This document shows, piece by piece, positions 1 to 6,178 of a DNA stretch of 6,329 nt (position 1 is its first letter; each line of letters begins with the position of its first letter). The position numbers were made by a program, and so were the translations under genes. Source of the stretch: Streptomyces sp. NRRL WC-3549 (GTDB lineage: Bacteria > Actinomycetota > Actinomycetes > Streptomycetales > Streptomycetaceae); the NCBI RefSeq assembly GCF_000721935.1, contig NZ_KL585424.1:32194-38522 (forward strand). The letters are read 5' to 3'. The notes beneath the pieces are model-generated. The model made no database searches. It was not told the DNA's origin and worked only from the letters and a program-made list of their open reading frames with translations.

Positions 1-213
1 GGCCAGCCGCTGGGCTGCCCGCTCGATCTCACGAAGATCCAGCCGCCAGCGCTGCTTGTGCTTGTAGCCGCGCACAGCGACATCACCGACGATGACATGG
101 TTGCTGCTCTGGAACGCATACCGGGACAGATTGAGGTCCGGGGCTGCACGCACCAAACAGTCCGCGGTCCGCTCGGTCAGGATCCGGCGCGCCTCCTGCG
201 GCGAGATCAGCAC
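1..213 (-). CDS. Unrecognised protein, N-terminal 71 codons, runs off left edge
   Basis: An open frame starts at a GTG (213-211) and stays open to the window edge. About four fifths of its codons end in G or C, as expected for a real actinobacterial gene, while the other frames here are low-complexity Arg/Pro/Ala shadows. The product begins MLISPQEARRILTER and has an amphipathic N-terminal helix region, two probable beta strands (around VIVGDVAV and RWRLDL) and a further helix (REIERAAQRL). That layout could fit a small winged or excisionase-like DNA-binding fold, but I see no diagnostic motif and do not assign a function. The start has no Shine-Dalgarno of its own. Its GTG overlaps the stop of a 27-codon ORF as GTGCTGA, so translation is probably coupled. 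It lies downstream of tniQ on the same strand and could be the first cargo gene of the element or a transposon accessory gene. Confidence 0.6.
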   Translation of the reverse strand, partial: MLISPQEARRILTERTADCLVRAAPDLNLSRYAFQSSNHVIVGDVAVRGYKHKQRWRLDLREIERAAQRLA

Positions 214-290
214 GAGGCGCAGGTGGTCGTGACGACGCCGGCTTGCCCCGGTGCCGCAACTGGCGGAATGGTAGTGAAATGCGTGAACAC
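207..290 (-). CDS. Possible 27-aa leader peptide upstream of the left-edge gene
   Basis: A GTG at 290-288 lies 7 nt after a good Shine-Dalgarno (AAGGAG, 298-303) and opens a 27-codon frame (MFTHFTTIPPV..., ending TTTCASC) that stops at 209-207. Its stop overlaps the GTG of the next frame. The only strong ribosome binding site between tniQ and the left-edge gene belongs to this short frame, so it is either a leader that delivers ribosomes to the downstream gene or the remnant of a frameshifted N terminus. About three quarters of its codons end in G or C. There is no signal peptide or known motif. The call rests on the start signal and overlap only. Confidence 0.4.
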   Translation of the reverse strand: MFTHFTTIPPVAAPGQAGVVTTTCASC

Positions 291-297
291 GGTGTCT

Positions 298-303
298 CTC
301 CTT
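298..303 (-). promoter_or_regulatory. Ribosome binding site for the 27-codon ORF
   Basis: AAGGAG on the minus strand, 7 nt before the GTG at 290-288. It is the only strong Shine-Dalgarno between tniQ and the left edge, so it decides where translation of this two-frame unit begins. Confidence 0.5.
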
Positions 304-474
304 GAATCGGTGAAGGGTGCCTGAGCGGCGCGAAAATCCGGGGCTGCGACTGAGCGCACGGAGGGCTGCGGCACCTGTCCTGTCCAGAGGTCCACGAAGC
401 GCGCTTGGGCACAAGGCACGCCGACCGAGGCGGAAGAGCCGGAAGTACCACGTCGATTCCGGTGTGCAGGACGG
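304..474. other. Spacer between tniQ and the downstream unit
   Basis: I see no convincing gene, terminator or promoter here. The open frames crossing it on both strands are rich in Arg, Pro and Ala and look like chance frames of GC-rich DNA. A TTGACC overlaps the tniQ stop codon on the minus strand, but no -10-like element lies at the right distance, so I do not call a promoter. Transcription of the left-edge gene may read through from the transposition operon. Confidence 0.4.
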
Positions 475-1596
475 TCAAGATGGCTCCCATCCACCGGTCA
501 GGGAAGATCTACCGGCCTCCTCGGTGGCCTCTCGGGAGCGGGAATCGATGAGGAAAGTGGTGCGCTCGCTGTGCTCCACCGGACGACGGGCCGGGAGAGG
601 GACCGCCCACAGGCCGGCACCGGCCGGCTGCTCCGTACCGTCTGTTGCTCCGAGACGAGCGACCCACTGCTCCAGCAGAGCACCAGCATTCGCGCCGTTG
701 CCGGGCCAGCGCCCGATCCGGGAGCAGGCTGCGAGCCAGTCGCCGAGCCACAAGCGCCCCGTGCGGCGGCCGAGCTCTGTCAGCAGGATCCCGGTCGCCG
801 CAGGGGCTCCGTACGCCACGGCCGTCTCCCGCAGACGCATCTGCCAGCCGTGATCCACCAGAAGACGGGCAACGGCGACCGTGTCGGGATAGGTGATCAG
901 TGCGTGTGCTGTGACGGCGGACGGTGAGCGGCCCGTGAGCGAGGACAGGAGAGCGGTCCGTGCGTGCCAGACGGCCTCCTGCTTCCATCCCTGCACCTGC
1001 CACGACCACACCATCGCGGCAGCCAGTTCCACCACCGCACGAGCCTGAGGATGAGTGCGCAGCAGAGCGGTGTGATGCTCGTGGGCCGAGAGGACCTCAG
1101 GCAGAGACTCAAGATTGATGGCGCAGGCCCGCTCACAGTTGGCCAGCAGCCACCTCCGGTGCCGACGGCAGATGTGGCCGGCTGCCTCCGGATATACCAG
1201 GACGGGCTGTTGAGGTGACCAGAAGCGGCCGCAACATTGCAGGCAGGCCGCCACCCATGCCTTCCCCGGGGCATACCAGGCCGCCCGGGGAACAGGGCCT
1301 TCCTCAAGCCGCTCGTGCGTGAAGGCGAATCCAGGGAGCAGAGCGGCGAGCTGGGCTACTGAGGTACCGGTGAAGCGGGCGAAGGCTGCCCGTGCAGGCG
1401 CGTTGAGATACAGCTCCAGCCCGTTGCGCGGCGTTCCGGTGATCCCGGCACTTAGTGGTCCTGTCATGACGCCGCGGACCAGGTCCTGGACGGACATGCG
1501 GTATCCGTGGGCGAGCCGCCGGCTCCAGGAGCCAGTCAGCTCCCCAGCAACGGGCGGCACCTGCACCAGCGCACGAGGCACAGCAGAGACTTCCAC
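475..1596 (-). CDS. tniQ: TniQ/TnsD-family transposition targeting adaptor
   Basis: TniQ-family proteins recognise or dock at the target and recruit the TnsC ATPase in Tn7-like and Tn5053-like elements. With the GTG start at 1596-1594 the product is 373 aa. The N terminus carries the family's opening pattern (VQVPPVAGELTGSWSRRLA, residues 11-29), normally seen within the first 30 residues of TniQ. A zinc-binding motif follows: C118-x2-C121 and C143-x2-H146, the latter in HICRRHRRWL. The rest is helical with a polar, unmotifed C terminus. The start is chosen because AAGGAA (1604-1609) sits 7 nt upstream; the same frame is open to a GTG at 1692, but that would add 32 residues unlike the family and has no ribosome binding site. 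Only one zinc motif is clear and no extra DNA-binding domain is visible, so it is closer to a compact TniQ than to the longer TnsD. It is the only target-selection protein visible. Confidence 0.87.
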   Translation of the reverse strand: MEVSAVPRALVQVPPVAGELTGSWSRRLAHGYRMSVQDLVRGVMTGPLSAGITGTPRNGLELYLNAPARAAFARFTGTSVAQLAALLPGFAFTHERLEEGPVPRAAWYAPGKAWVAACLQCCGRFWSPQQPVLVYPEAAGHICRRHRRWLLANCERACAINLESLPEVLSAHEHHTALLRTHPQARAVVELAAAMVWSWQVQGWKQEAVWHARTALLSSLTGRSPSAVTAHALITYPDTVAVARLLVDHGWQMRLRETAVAYGAPAATGILLTELGRRTGRLWLGDWLAACSRIGRWPGNGANAGALLEQWVARLGATDGTEQPAGAGLWAVPLPARRPVEHSERTTFLIDSRSREATEEAGRSSLTGGWEPS

Positions 1597-1764
1597 AGTC
1601 AAGTTCCTTAGAGAGCGGGGGACCACGCCGGTGGCACGCGGGAGACGACTCGGGCCAGGAAACGAAGCAGAGAGGAGAAGAAGGGGGTGCACTGGCGCCA
1701 GGAACCTGTTGCGCCCGGATCCGGCCGAGGCCTCACAGACCTGGTCGCAGTCAGCAGGTGTTGC
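1597..1764. other. 168-nt gap between tnsC and tniQ
   Basis: This is the only real gap in a module whose other junctions overlap. It contains the tniQ ribosome binding site and a 10-bp palindrome, CTGGCGCCAG, at 1692-1701. I do not see a promoter or a terminator. The upstream extension of the tniQ frame through it shows no resemblance to TniQ proteins. Confidence 0.45.
1604..1609 (-). promoter_or_regulatory. Ribosome binding site deciding the tniQ start
   Basis: AAGGAA on the minus strand, 7 nt before the GTG at 1596-1594. It supports this internal GTG over the GTG at 1692, and means tniQ is translated independently rather than by coupling to tnsC. Confidence 0.6.
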
Positions 1765-2802
1765 TCAGCTGTTGGTATCCCGGCGAGAAGCGCGTGAACC
1801 CTTCGTTGCCTGCACGTCGAGGATGACCTTCGACAGAGACTTCTTCGTGATCGCCTGGCTGCCGTCCAGGACGGCGCAGATCGCGGCCTCACGTACGAGC
1901 TGGGACAGGCTGGCCAGCACGCCTCCCGTCCGCAGATGGATGTAGTCCGCGTGGCGTTCGAGAGTCCCGGCCCGGTGGCGTTTGAGTCGCAACGCCGACT
2001 CCACCTCTCTCAACAGCCTTCGCCACACCTGTTTCTGGTGCTCGGTCCCATTGAGCAGAGGAAGTGAGCGCAGGACCTTGAACCTGGCGGCGAGCTGGGC
2101 ACCGCGCGGGCCCGTCAGCAACGGCGCCGTCTCCACATCCACACCAGCCAGAACAAACGTTGCGGGGATCCGCTCTGCCAGCGACTTCAGCTGGTCGGAC
2201 GTGTCGGCCCCCGGACGTGTCCGGGTGTTGAGAAGGTGCACATCATCGATGAACACGATCTGGGTACCCCGCTCGCACAGGACGGCGCACACCGCGTTGG
2301 TGATCGTGGTCTCGGTCATCCCATCGTGCACGGGAAGACACAGAAATCGTGCCAGTGCCGTGACGAGCGTCTTCGGCGTATACGAGGGAGGGATGCCGAG
2401 GAATGCGACCGGCAGGGTGTCAGCACGGTCGGGATGCTGGCGCCGGTACTTGAGCTCAAAGCTCCGGGCCATCTCCATAAGAGTGGTGGACTTCCCCGTA
2501 CCAGGGGGACCGGAAACAATCAGCCCACGTCGCGCGGAGCCCTCCTGATGACGGTTGAGGACCAGGAGCACCCTCAATTGCTGCAGACTCTGCTCCATGG
2601 AAGCGGTCGTCAGCGTCACGAACTTGGAGTGATAGTCCAGCTGGGAACGGCCCGTCCACGTCGGGTCACTCACCGGCAGAGCAACTTCACGCTGCTGCGC
2701 AAGATAGGACCTCCACCGGAAGTAGGTGACGATCGGATTGCACACCGACCCTTCGTCCCCCAGACCTCCCTCGGGAGGGAACCCCGTGCCTACAGCAACC
2801 AC
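1765..2802 (-). CDS. tnsC: TnsC/TniB-type AAA+ transposition regulator ATPase
   Basis: TnsC-type ATPases bind target DNA with ATP, take the signal from TniQ and activate the TnsB transposase. The 345-aa product (from the GTG at 2802-2800) has a Walker A motif GPPGTGKS at residues 98-105, a Walker B IVFIDD at 182-187 followed by VHLL, a sensor-1-like strand FVLAGVD at 216-222, and the AARFKVL segment (238-244) that TniB proteins carry after it. The length is typical of TniB/TnsC ATPases of the Tn5053 and actinobacterial Tn7-like groups and much shorter than Tn7 TnsC. The start is chosen because GGAGGAGGA (2806-2814) lies 3 nt upstream; the frame is open further up to 2886, but that part overlaps tnsB and reads as low-complexity Arg/Gly. 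The start overlaps the last 13 nt of tnsB, so the two are probably coupled. All nucleotide-binding motifs look intact. Confidence 0.92.
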   Translation of the reverse strand: MVAVGTGFPPEGGLGDEGSVCNPIVTYFRWRSYLAQQREVALPVSDPTWTGRSQLDYHSKFVTLTTASMEQSLQQLRVLLVLNRHQEGSARRGLIVSGPPGTGKSTTLMEMARSFELKYRRQHPDRADTLPVAFLGIPPSYTPKTLVTALARFLCLPVHDGMTETTITNAVCAVLCERGTQIVFIDDVHLLNTRTRPGADTSDQLKSLAERIPATFVLAGVDVETAPLLTGPRGAQLAARFKVLRSLPLLNGTEHQKQVWRRLLREVESALRLKRHRAGTLERHADYIHLRTGGVLASLSQLVREAAICAVLDGSQAITKKSLSKVILDVQATKGSRASRRDTNS

Positions 2803-4925
2803 TGGTCCTCCTCCGCGCTCGCGTCCGTACGGACAGCGGAACCCCCCGAAGCCGCGGGGACGTCTCCCAGCGGCGCCCCGTCCCAACCGGCCAGAATCTC
2901 GTCGTCCTCGTCCGGAACAGTCTCGTCGTCCATGTCAGGCGCCTCGTACACACCGGTCAGCCCGAACGACAACGTCGGAGCGCTCAACAGGTCCAGCCCC
3001 GCCGCCGGCACAGCCAACGTCTGGACCGCACGGGACTTGGCCACCACACGCTGCTCGCGGCGCGACAGATTCCCGTTGCCCGACGCCCGCTTCAGGAAAT
3101 CATCCAGAGCCAACGCAAGCTGCGCCTCGTGCTCATCACGCCCCTGGGTCCGTTCGACGACCTTGCACAGGTGCTCCCAGACATGGTGGGTGAACGGCTG
3201 GCTTACCTGGGTGGCATGGATCCAGGGCACCTCCCTGAACCCTTCCGGAAGGCGCACCCAGATCCGAGTCACGTCGTAGGGGTTGTAGTGCACCTCCCAG
3301 AGGCCCTTCTGCGCTCCCACACCGGAGCTCTCGCCGCGGGACCCGTTGAGACACTTGTCGTCATACGTGCGGTAGTCGAACCTGATCCCGTTGTCAGTGA
3401 TCGCCTGCCAGCGCACCGGCAGAAGTTCCACGTAATCGTCCGTGCCCAACGGCACCGGCACATACCCCACCACCGGCAACAACGCCGCCCACATCTCACA
3501 CGGAGTGAGAGCCTTCTTCGGCATCAGAGGATGGCGCAGGCCTTCATGCGGACGGTGATGCCACAGCACCAACTGCTCATCCAGGAGCTCCTGCAACTCC
3601 CGCAAATTCCACAGCTTTTCCTCACCTGCCTTCGAACCACGCTCGGACAGGTTCGATCCGATGTAGCCGGGTACCCACTGCCAGTACAACGAGTTCAACG
3701 AGCCGAACGTCCGCTCCACGTGGCCCTTGGCCGGCCCGTTGCCCGGCGGGACGGGCTGCAACGAGATCCCCAGGCTCTCGCACGCGGCCCGCGTAGCGGG
3801 CGACACGAAGACCTTGCCCTGATCAACCACGATCGTCTCGGGCACGATCACCGGACGAGCCGCCGCCTCCTCCAGCCGCCTATCCAGGCTGACCAGCCGT
3901 TCATACGGGATGACCGACGCGGACATACGCAACGCCTCGTCCCAACCAGGCTGCATCACCTTCGGGGTCATCATCTGCGCCAACAGCACCGCAATGTCCG
4001 TCAGTTTGCTTCCCGGCGGACGCAAAATCGCCCACAGGCCTCCGATTGCCACATCCAGCGCCGTAGTCAGCTCCGGACGGCCCACCACTCCGTCGTCCAG
4101 AGCAACCAGCACATCAAGCGGCGTGCTGTCCATCATCACCAGCTCACCCGGACGCAACGCCACCGTCCGGGCGAACGGCGGAGCAGGCCGCGACGCCCGC
4201 GAACGCCGCTGCGCCACCGTCCCCTCCAGTCCGAGCTCCCTTTCCAGCTTGCGCAGAAGCTTGTTGAACGTCGACTGAGGCGGCGCCTCCACCACACCCA
4301 CGCCGTGTGCAGCGTCCAGCAGCCACTGGCACTGGCGGTGCATACGCTTGGCCCACCCCCGCGAACGGGATCGCGACTCCTCCTGCCGCAGCAGCTTCTC
4401 CAACACCGCCAGCACCCGCTTGTCGGCGCGGTCCAGCAACGAAGACCCCCGCTGCTTGGGCACCAGCTCCCACACGCCGCCCCGGCCGTACCGCTCACGC
4501 CACCTGCGCACCGTGGCCCGGCTGACCTTCCAGCCCGACGCCAGCAACTCGTCCGCCTTCGCCAGCTCCCGCTGCTCCAACGTCGTGCGTGCCGGGTCGT
4601 ACATTTCCCGCACCGGCCCGCGACCGCCCGGCACCGGATACCCGGTCTCGACCTCACGGACATGCCGTTCCATCGAGAAAGCCCGCTCGCGCACCTCCTC
4701 CGGCAAAGTGGCCAGCAGACCGTACTGGGGCGCCTTCAGTGGCGACGGCCCTCCGACCACCTCGAATCCCGGGCTGCTGAACAGTGCGGACAGCCCGAGC
4801 ACCGCCATCACGCCAGTGCTGCTCTGTTCGGTCAGCCAGACGCGTCCCGACTCCAGACCGCTCACCGTCCACCGGCGACCGTCGAAACGAACTTCCCCGT
4901 CGATTTCCAGCACGGGCCGCGTCAC
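2790..4925 (-). CDS. tnsB: TnsB-type DDE transposase (Mu/Tn7/Tn5053 integrase superfamily)
   Basis: This is the strand-transferring transposase: it binds the transposon ends, cuts the 3' ends and joins them to target DNA. The 711-aa product has N-terminal helix-turn-helix segments (around residues 118-150, with SRATVRRWRERYGRGGVWELVP; a second helical region from 165 to 226 includes PPQSTFNKLLRKL). The RNase H-like catalytic core carries D266 in MMDSTPLDV, D368 in VVDQGKVF and E404 in GHVERTFG, a D,D35E spacing. Residues about 500-572 (LPVRWQAI ... VPWIHATQ) match the beta-barrel C-terminal domain of Mu-type transposases. The tail (662-711) is strongly acidic, as expected for a region contacting TnsC. 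The GTG start overlaps the tnsA stop as GTGA, with GGAGGGG (4931-4937) 5 nt upstream. Length and catalytic residues suggest a functional enzyme. Confidence 0.95.
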   Translation of the reverse strand: MTRPVLEIDGEVRFDGRRWTVSGLESGRVWLTEQSSTGVMAVLGLSALFSSPGFEVVGGPSPLKAPQYGLLATLPEEVRERAFSMERHVREVETGYPVPGGRGPVREMYDPARTTLEQRELAKADELLASGWKVSRATVRRWRERYGRGGVWELVPKQRGSSLLDRADKRVLAVLEKLLRQEESRSRSRGWAKRMHRQCQWLLDAAHGVGVVEAPPQSTFNKLLRKLERELGLEGTVAQRRSRASRPAPPFARTVALRPGELVMMDSTPLDVLVALDDGVVGRPELTTALDVAIGGLWAILRPPGSKLTDIAVLLAQMMTPKVMQPGWDEALRMSASVIPYERLVSLDRRLEEAAARPVIVPETIVVDQGKVFVSPATRAACESLGISLQPVPPGNGPAKGHVERTFGSLNSLYWQWVPGYIGSNLSERGSKAGEEKLWNLRELQELLDEQLVLWHHRPHEGLRHPLMPKKALTPCEMWAALLPVVGYVPVPLGTDDYVELLPVRWQAITDNGIRFDYRTYDDKCLNGSRGESSGVGAQKGLWEVHYNPYDVTRIWVRLPEGFREVPWIHATQVSQPFTHHVWEHLCKVVERTQGRDEHEAQLALALDDFLKRASGNGNLSRREQRVVAKSRAVQTLAVPAAGLDLLSAPTLSFGLTGVYEAPDMDDETVPDEDDEILAGWDGAPLGDVPAASGGSAVRTDASAEEDQWLL
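2806..2814 (-). promoter_or_regulatory. Ribosome binding site deciding the tnsC start, inside tnsB
   Basis: GGAGGAGGA on the minus strand, ending 3 nt before the GTG at 2802-2800. It lies within the codons for the acidic end of TnsB (AEEDQWLL), so the TnsB C terminus and the TnsC start signal share the same bases. Confidence 0.65.
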
Positions 4926-5734
4926 AGCTGCCCCTCCGTCTCCGGGTGGGCCGACACCGTCATGACGCGCTCATGGAGCGGCCGGTTGAGAGCTGTACTC
5001 AATACACCTCTCCACAGCGCATGGAAGACAGCCGGCCACACCGCGATCGGGTCACCCAGCAGGCGCACACCCTCCACCAGGGGCCTCAGAACGCGGAAAC
5101 ACTCCGTGACGCGGGACAGCCCGTCCGGTGCACACCGCGGATGCCGGTATCCGGCAAGCCAGCGGACGTTGGCTTCGACTGCCGCGGAAGGCGGGCCCAC
5201 CAGCCTGTAGTGCCATCCAGCTGCCTCGGCCGCGGACTCGACATGCAGGGCCCGCCGGACCAGGCGCCGACCGGCACCGCGGGCACCTGCACAGTCGATG
5301 AGCACACCGCTGCCATTGGCGAGCCTCGCCATGAGATGCGGCGCATGTGACACCACGTTCCCGCCCCGGCCCCGCCACATCAGTTCCACCGGCCGGCAGG
5401 CGACAGCAATCACCTCAGGGTCACGGTCCAGCAGCATCACCTGGGTCCGCATCGCCCCGAACCCGTAGTGCACGTGACGCCCGGACGTAGCCATCCACCA
5501 CCAACCCGGAGCGATGCGCCGCCCCTTGAGTACCGGGAACTGCTGAACAGGGACGCACTCCTCCAGCGGATACTCTCCGGCCGCTTGAAGCCATGGAGTC
5601 TGATGCTCCTGGCCGGCACCATCCACATACCGGGCCTCCACCAACGCCGGATCTACCCGACGGGCACCGAAACGGGGCAAGGAGGCGGCAGCGGGCGTCA
5701 GCAACGCCGGCTTCTGCGCGGACAAGGGGATCAC
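4922..5734 (-). CDS. tnsA: TnsA-like transposase endonuclease subunit, catalytic residues apparently lost
   Basis: TnsA cuts the 5' ends of Tn7-like elements and so makes movement cut-and-paste. With the GTG start at 5734-5732 the product is 270 aa. Family landmarks in order: PGWWWMATSGRHVHY (76-90), VMLLDRDPEVIAVACRPVEL (99-118), VVSHAPHLMAR (127-137), VLIDC (144-148), GWHYRLVG (173-180), NVRWLAGYRHPR (189-200), then a C-terminal helical domain (AVWPAVFHALWRGVLSTALNRPL, 231-253). In active relatives, as I recall them, the motif after HVxY is ESWLER-like and the second is HxPDF-like. Here these read GFGAMR (91-96) and HAPHLM (130-135), so the expected Glu and Asp are absent, and no QxK/VDVK-type third motif is clear. 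The start is uncertain: AAGAAGGG (5746-5753) is 11 nt upstream, rather far; the frame is open to 5896 but that stretch does not resemble the family. The gene is coupled to tnsB by a GTGA overlap. Confidence 0.85.
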   Translation of the reverse strand: MIPLSAQKPALLTPAAASLPRFGARRVDPALVEARYVDGAGQEHQTPWLQAAGEYPLEECVPVQQFPVLKGRRIAPGWWWMATSGRHVHYGFGAMRTQVMLLDRDPEVIAVACRPVELMWRGRGGNVVSHAPHLMARLANGSGVLIDCAGARGAGRRLVRRALHVESAAEAAGWHYRLVGPPSAAVEANVRWLAGYRHPRCAPDGLSRVTECFRVLRPLVEGVRLLGDPIAVWPAVFHALWRGVLSTALNRPLHERVMTVSAHPETEGQL

Positions 5735-5832
5735 GAGATTGAAGGCCCTTCTTGAGGCAGGGACACAGATCAGGCGCCCAGCGGACGTCTTCTCGCTGGG
5801 GCGGGGAGCGGGCAGCGGGCACAGCTTCGGAC

Positions 5833-5854
5833 TCCGGCATGAAGGCATGCCGGA
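5833..5854. repeat. Perfect 8-bp inverted repeat upstream of tnsA
   Basis: TCCGGCAT (5833-5840) and ATGCCGGA (5847-5854) are perfect complements around a 6-nt loop, directly followed by the palindrome CGGATCCG (5851-5858). It lies about 100 nt before the chosen tnsA start, where an operator or a structured leader could act. It could also be chance in GC-rich DNA. Confidence 0.4.
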
Positions 5855-6020
5855 TCCGCACCAGAGGCAACGGCCAAAGCGTCGAGAATCACGCAAGGCC
5901 GATGAATGCCTTCGACGTCACCAGCGCCTGTCCGGAGGCGGACACGACGGATCGCTCAGTGTGAAAGGCAGGGAAAGGAACGCCGGCGCCCGGCACGCGG
6001 GCAGCCAGGAGAAGAACGAA

Positions 6021-6040
6021 CACCTTCGTCGGCGAAGGTG
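6021..6040 (-). terminator. Stem-loop, possible terminator of the right-edge gene
   Basis: CACCTTCG (6021-6028) and CGAAGGTG (6033-6040) form a perfect 8-bp stem with a 4-nt loop. On the minus strand the hairpin is followed by the T-rich TTCGTTCTTCTCC (6020-6008), which makes a factor-independent terminator for transcription arriving from the right-edge gene plausible. It ends about 140 nt after that gene's stop. The T-tract is weak, so an operator or a chance repeat is possible. Confidence 0.4.
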
Positions 6041-6094
6041 CGCGAGCATGACAGCGTCAGCGGCCCTCGGGGGACCTCAGGAGTCGAGCTCCGT

Positions 6095-6117
6095 CTCCCT
6101 GCTCCGACGGCAGGGAG
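6095..6117. repeat. Perfect 8-bp inverted repeat, second hairpin
   Basis: CTCCCTGC (6095-6102) and GCAGGGAG (6110-6117) are perfect complements around a 7-nt loop. No T-rich run follows on either strand, so it is a weak terminator candidate. It lies between the right-edge gene and the first hairpin and may work with it, or act as a protein-binding site. Confidence 0.35.
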
Positions 6118-6178
6118 CATGACGACGATGATCCGCGCGACCCCTCGGCGCGATGCAAGCGGCCGCGCGGCGTATGCG

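Larger units (their letters stand above)
5735..6178. other. Intergenic region upstream of the transposition operon
   Basis: About 440 nt without a convincing gene. Open frames on both strands are short and rich in Arg and Pro, with no Shine-Dalgarno at their starts. The region should hold the promoter of the tnsA-tniQ operon and, if the element is organised like other Tn7-like elements, the TnsB-binding end near tnsA. I could not fix either one: no clear array of about 20-bp direct repeats is visible. It does contain three perfect inverted repeats (5833-5854, 6021-6040, 6095-6117) and a 9-bp direct repeat, GAGCATGAC, at 6044-6052 and 6115-6123. Confidence 0.45.

Noticed and set aside
2236..3279. 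347-codon plus-strand frame across the tnsC/tnsB junction
   Set aside because: It lies opposite two recognised genes, is low-complexity Ser/Arg/Pro in its second half, and has no recognisable motif.
3129..5210. 693-codon open frame on the plus strand opposite tnsB and the end of tnsA
   Set aside because: It is a mirror of the GC-rich codon pattern of tnsB: its product is dominated by His, Arg, Pro and Gln with no domain, while the minus-strand frame has clear transposase motifs.
5735..5896. N-terminal extension of tnsA up to a TTG at 5896 or an ATG at 5848
   Set aside because: Neither start has a ribosome binding site, and the extra residues (Cys/Arg/Pro-rich) do not look like the start of TnsA proteins.
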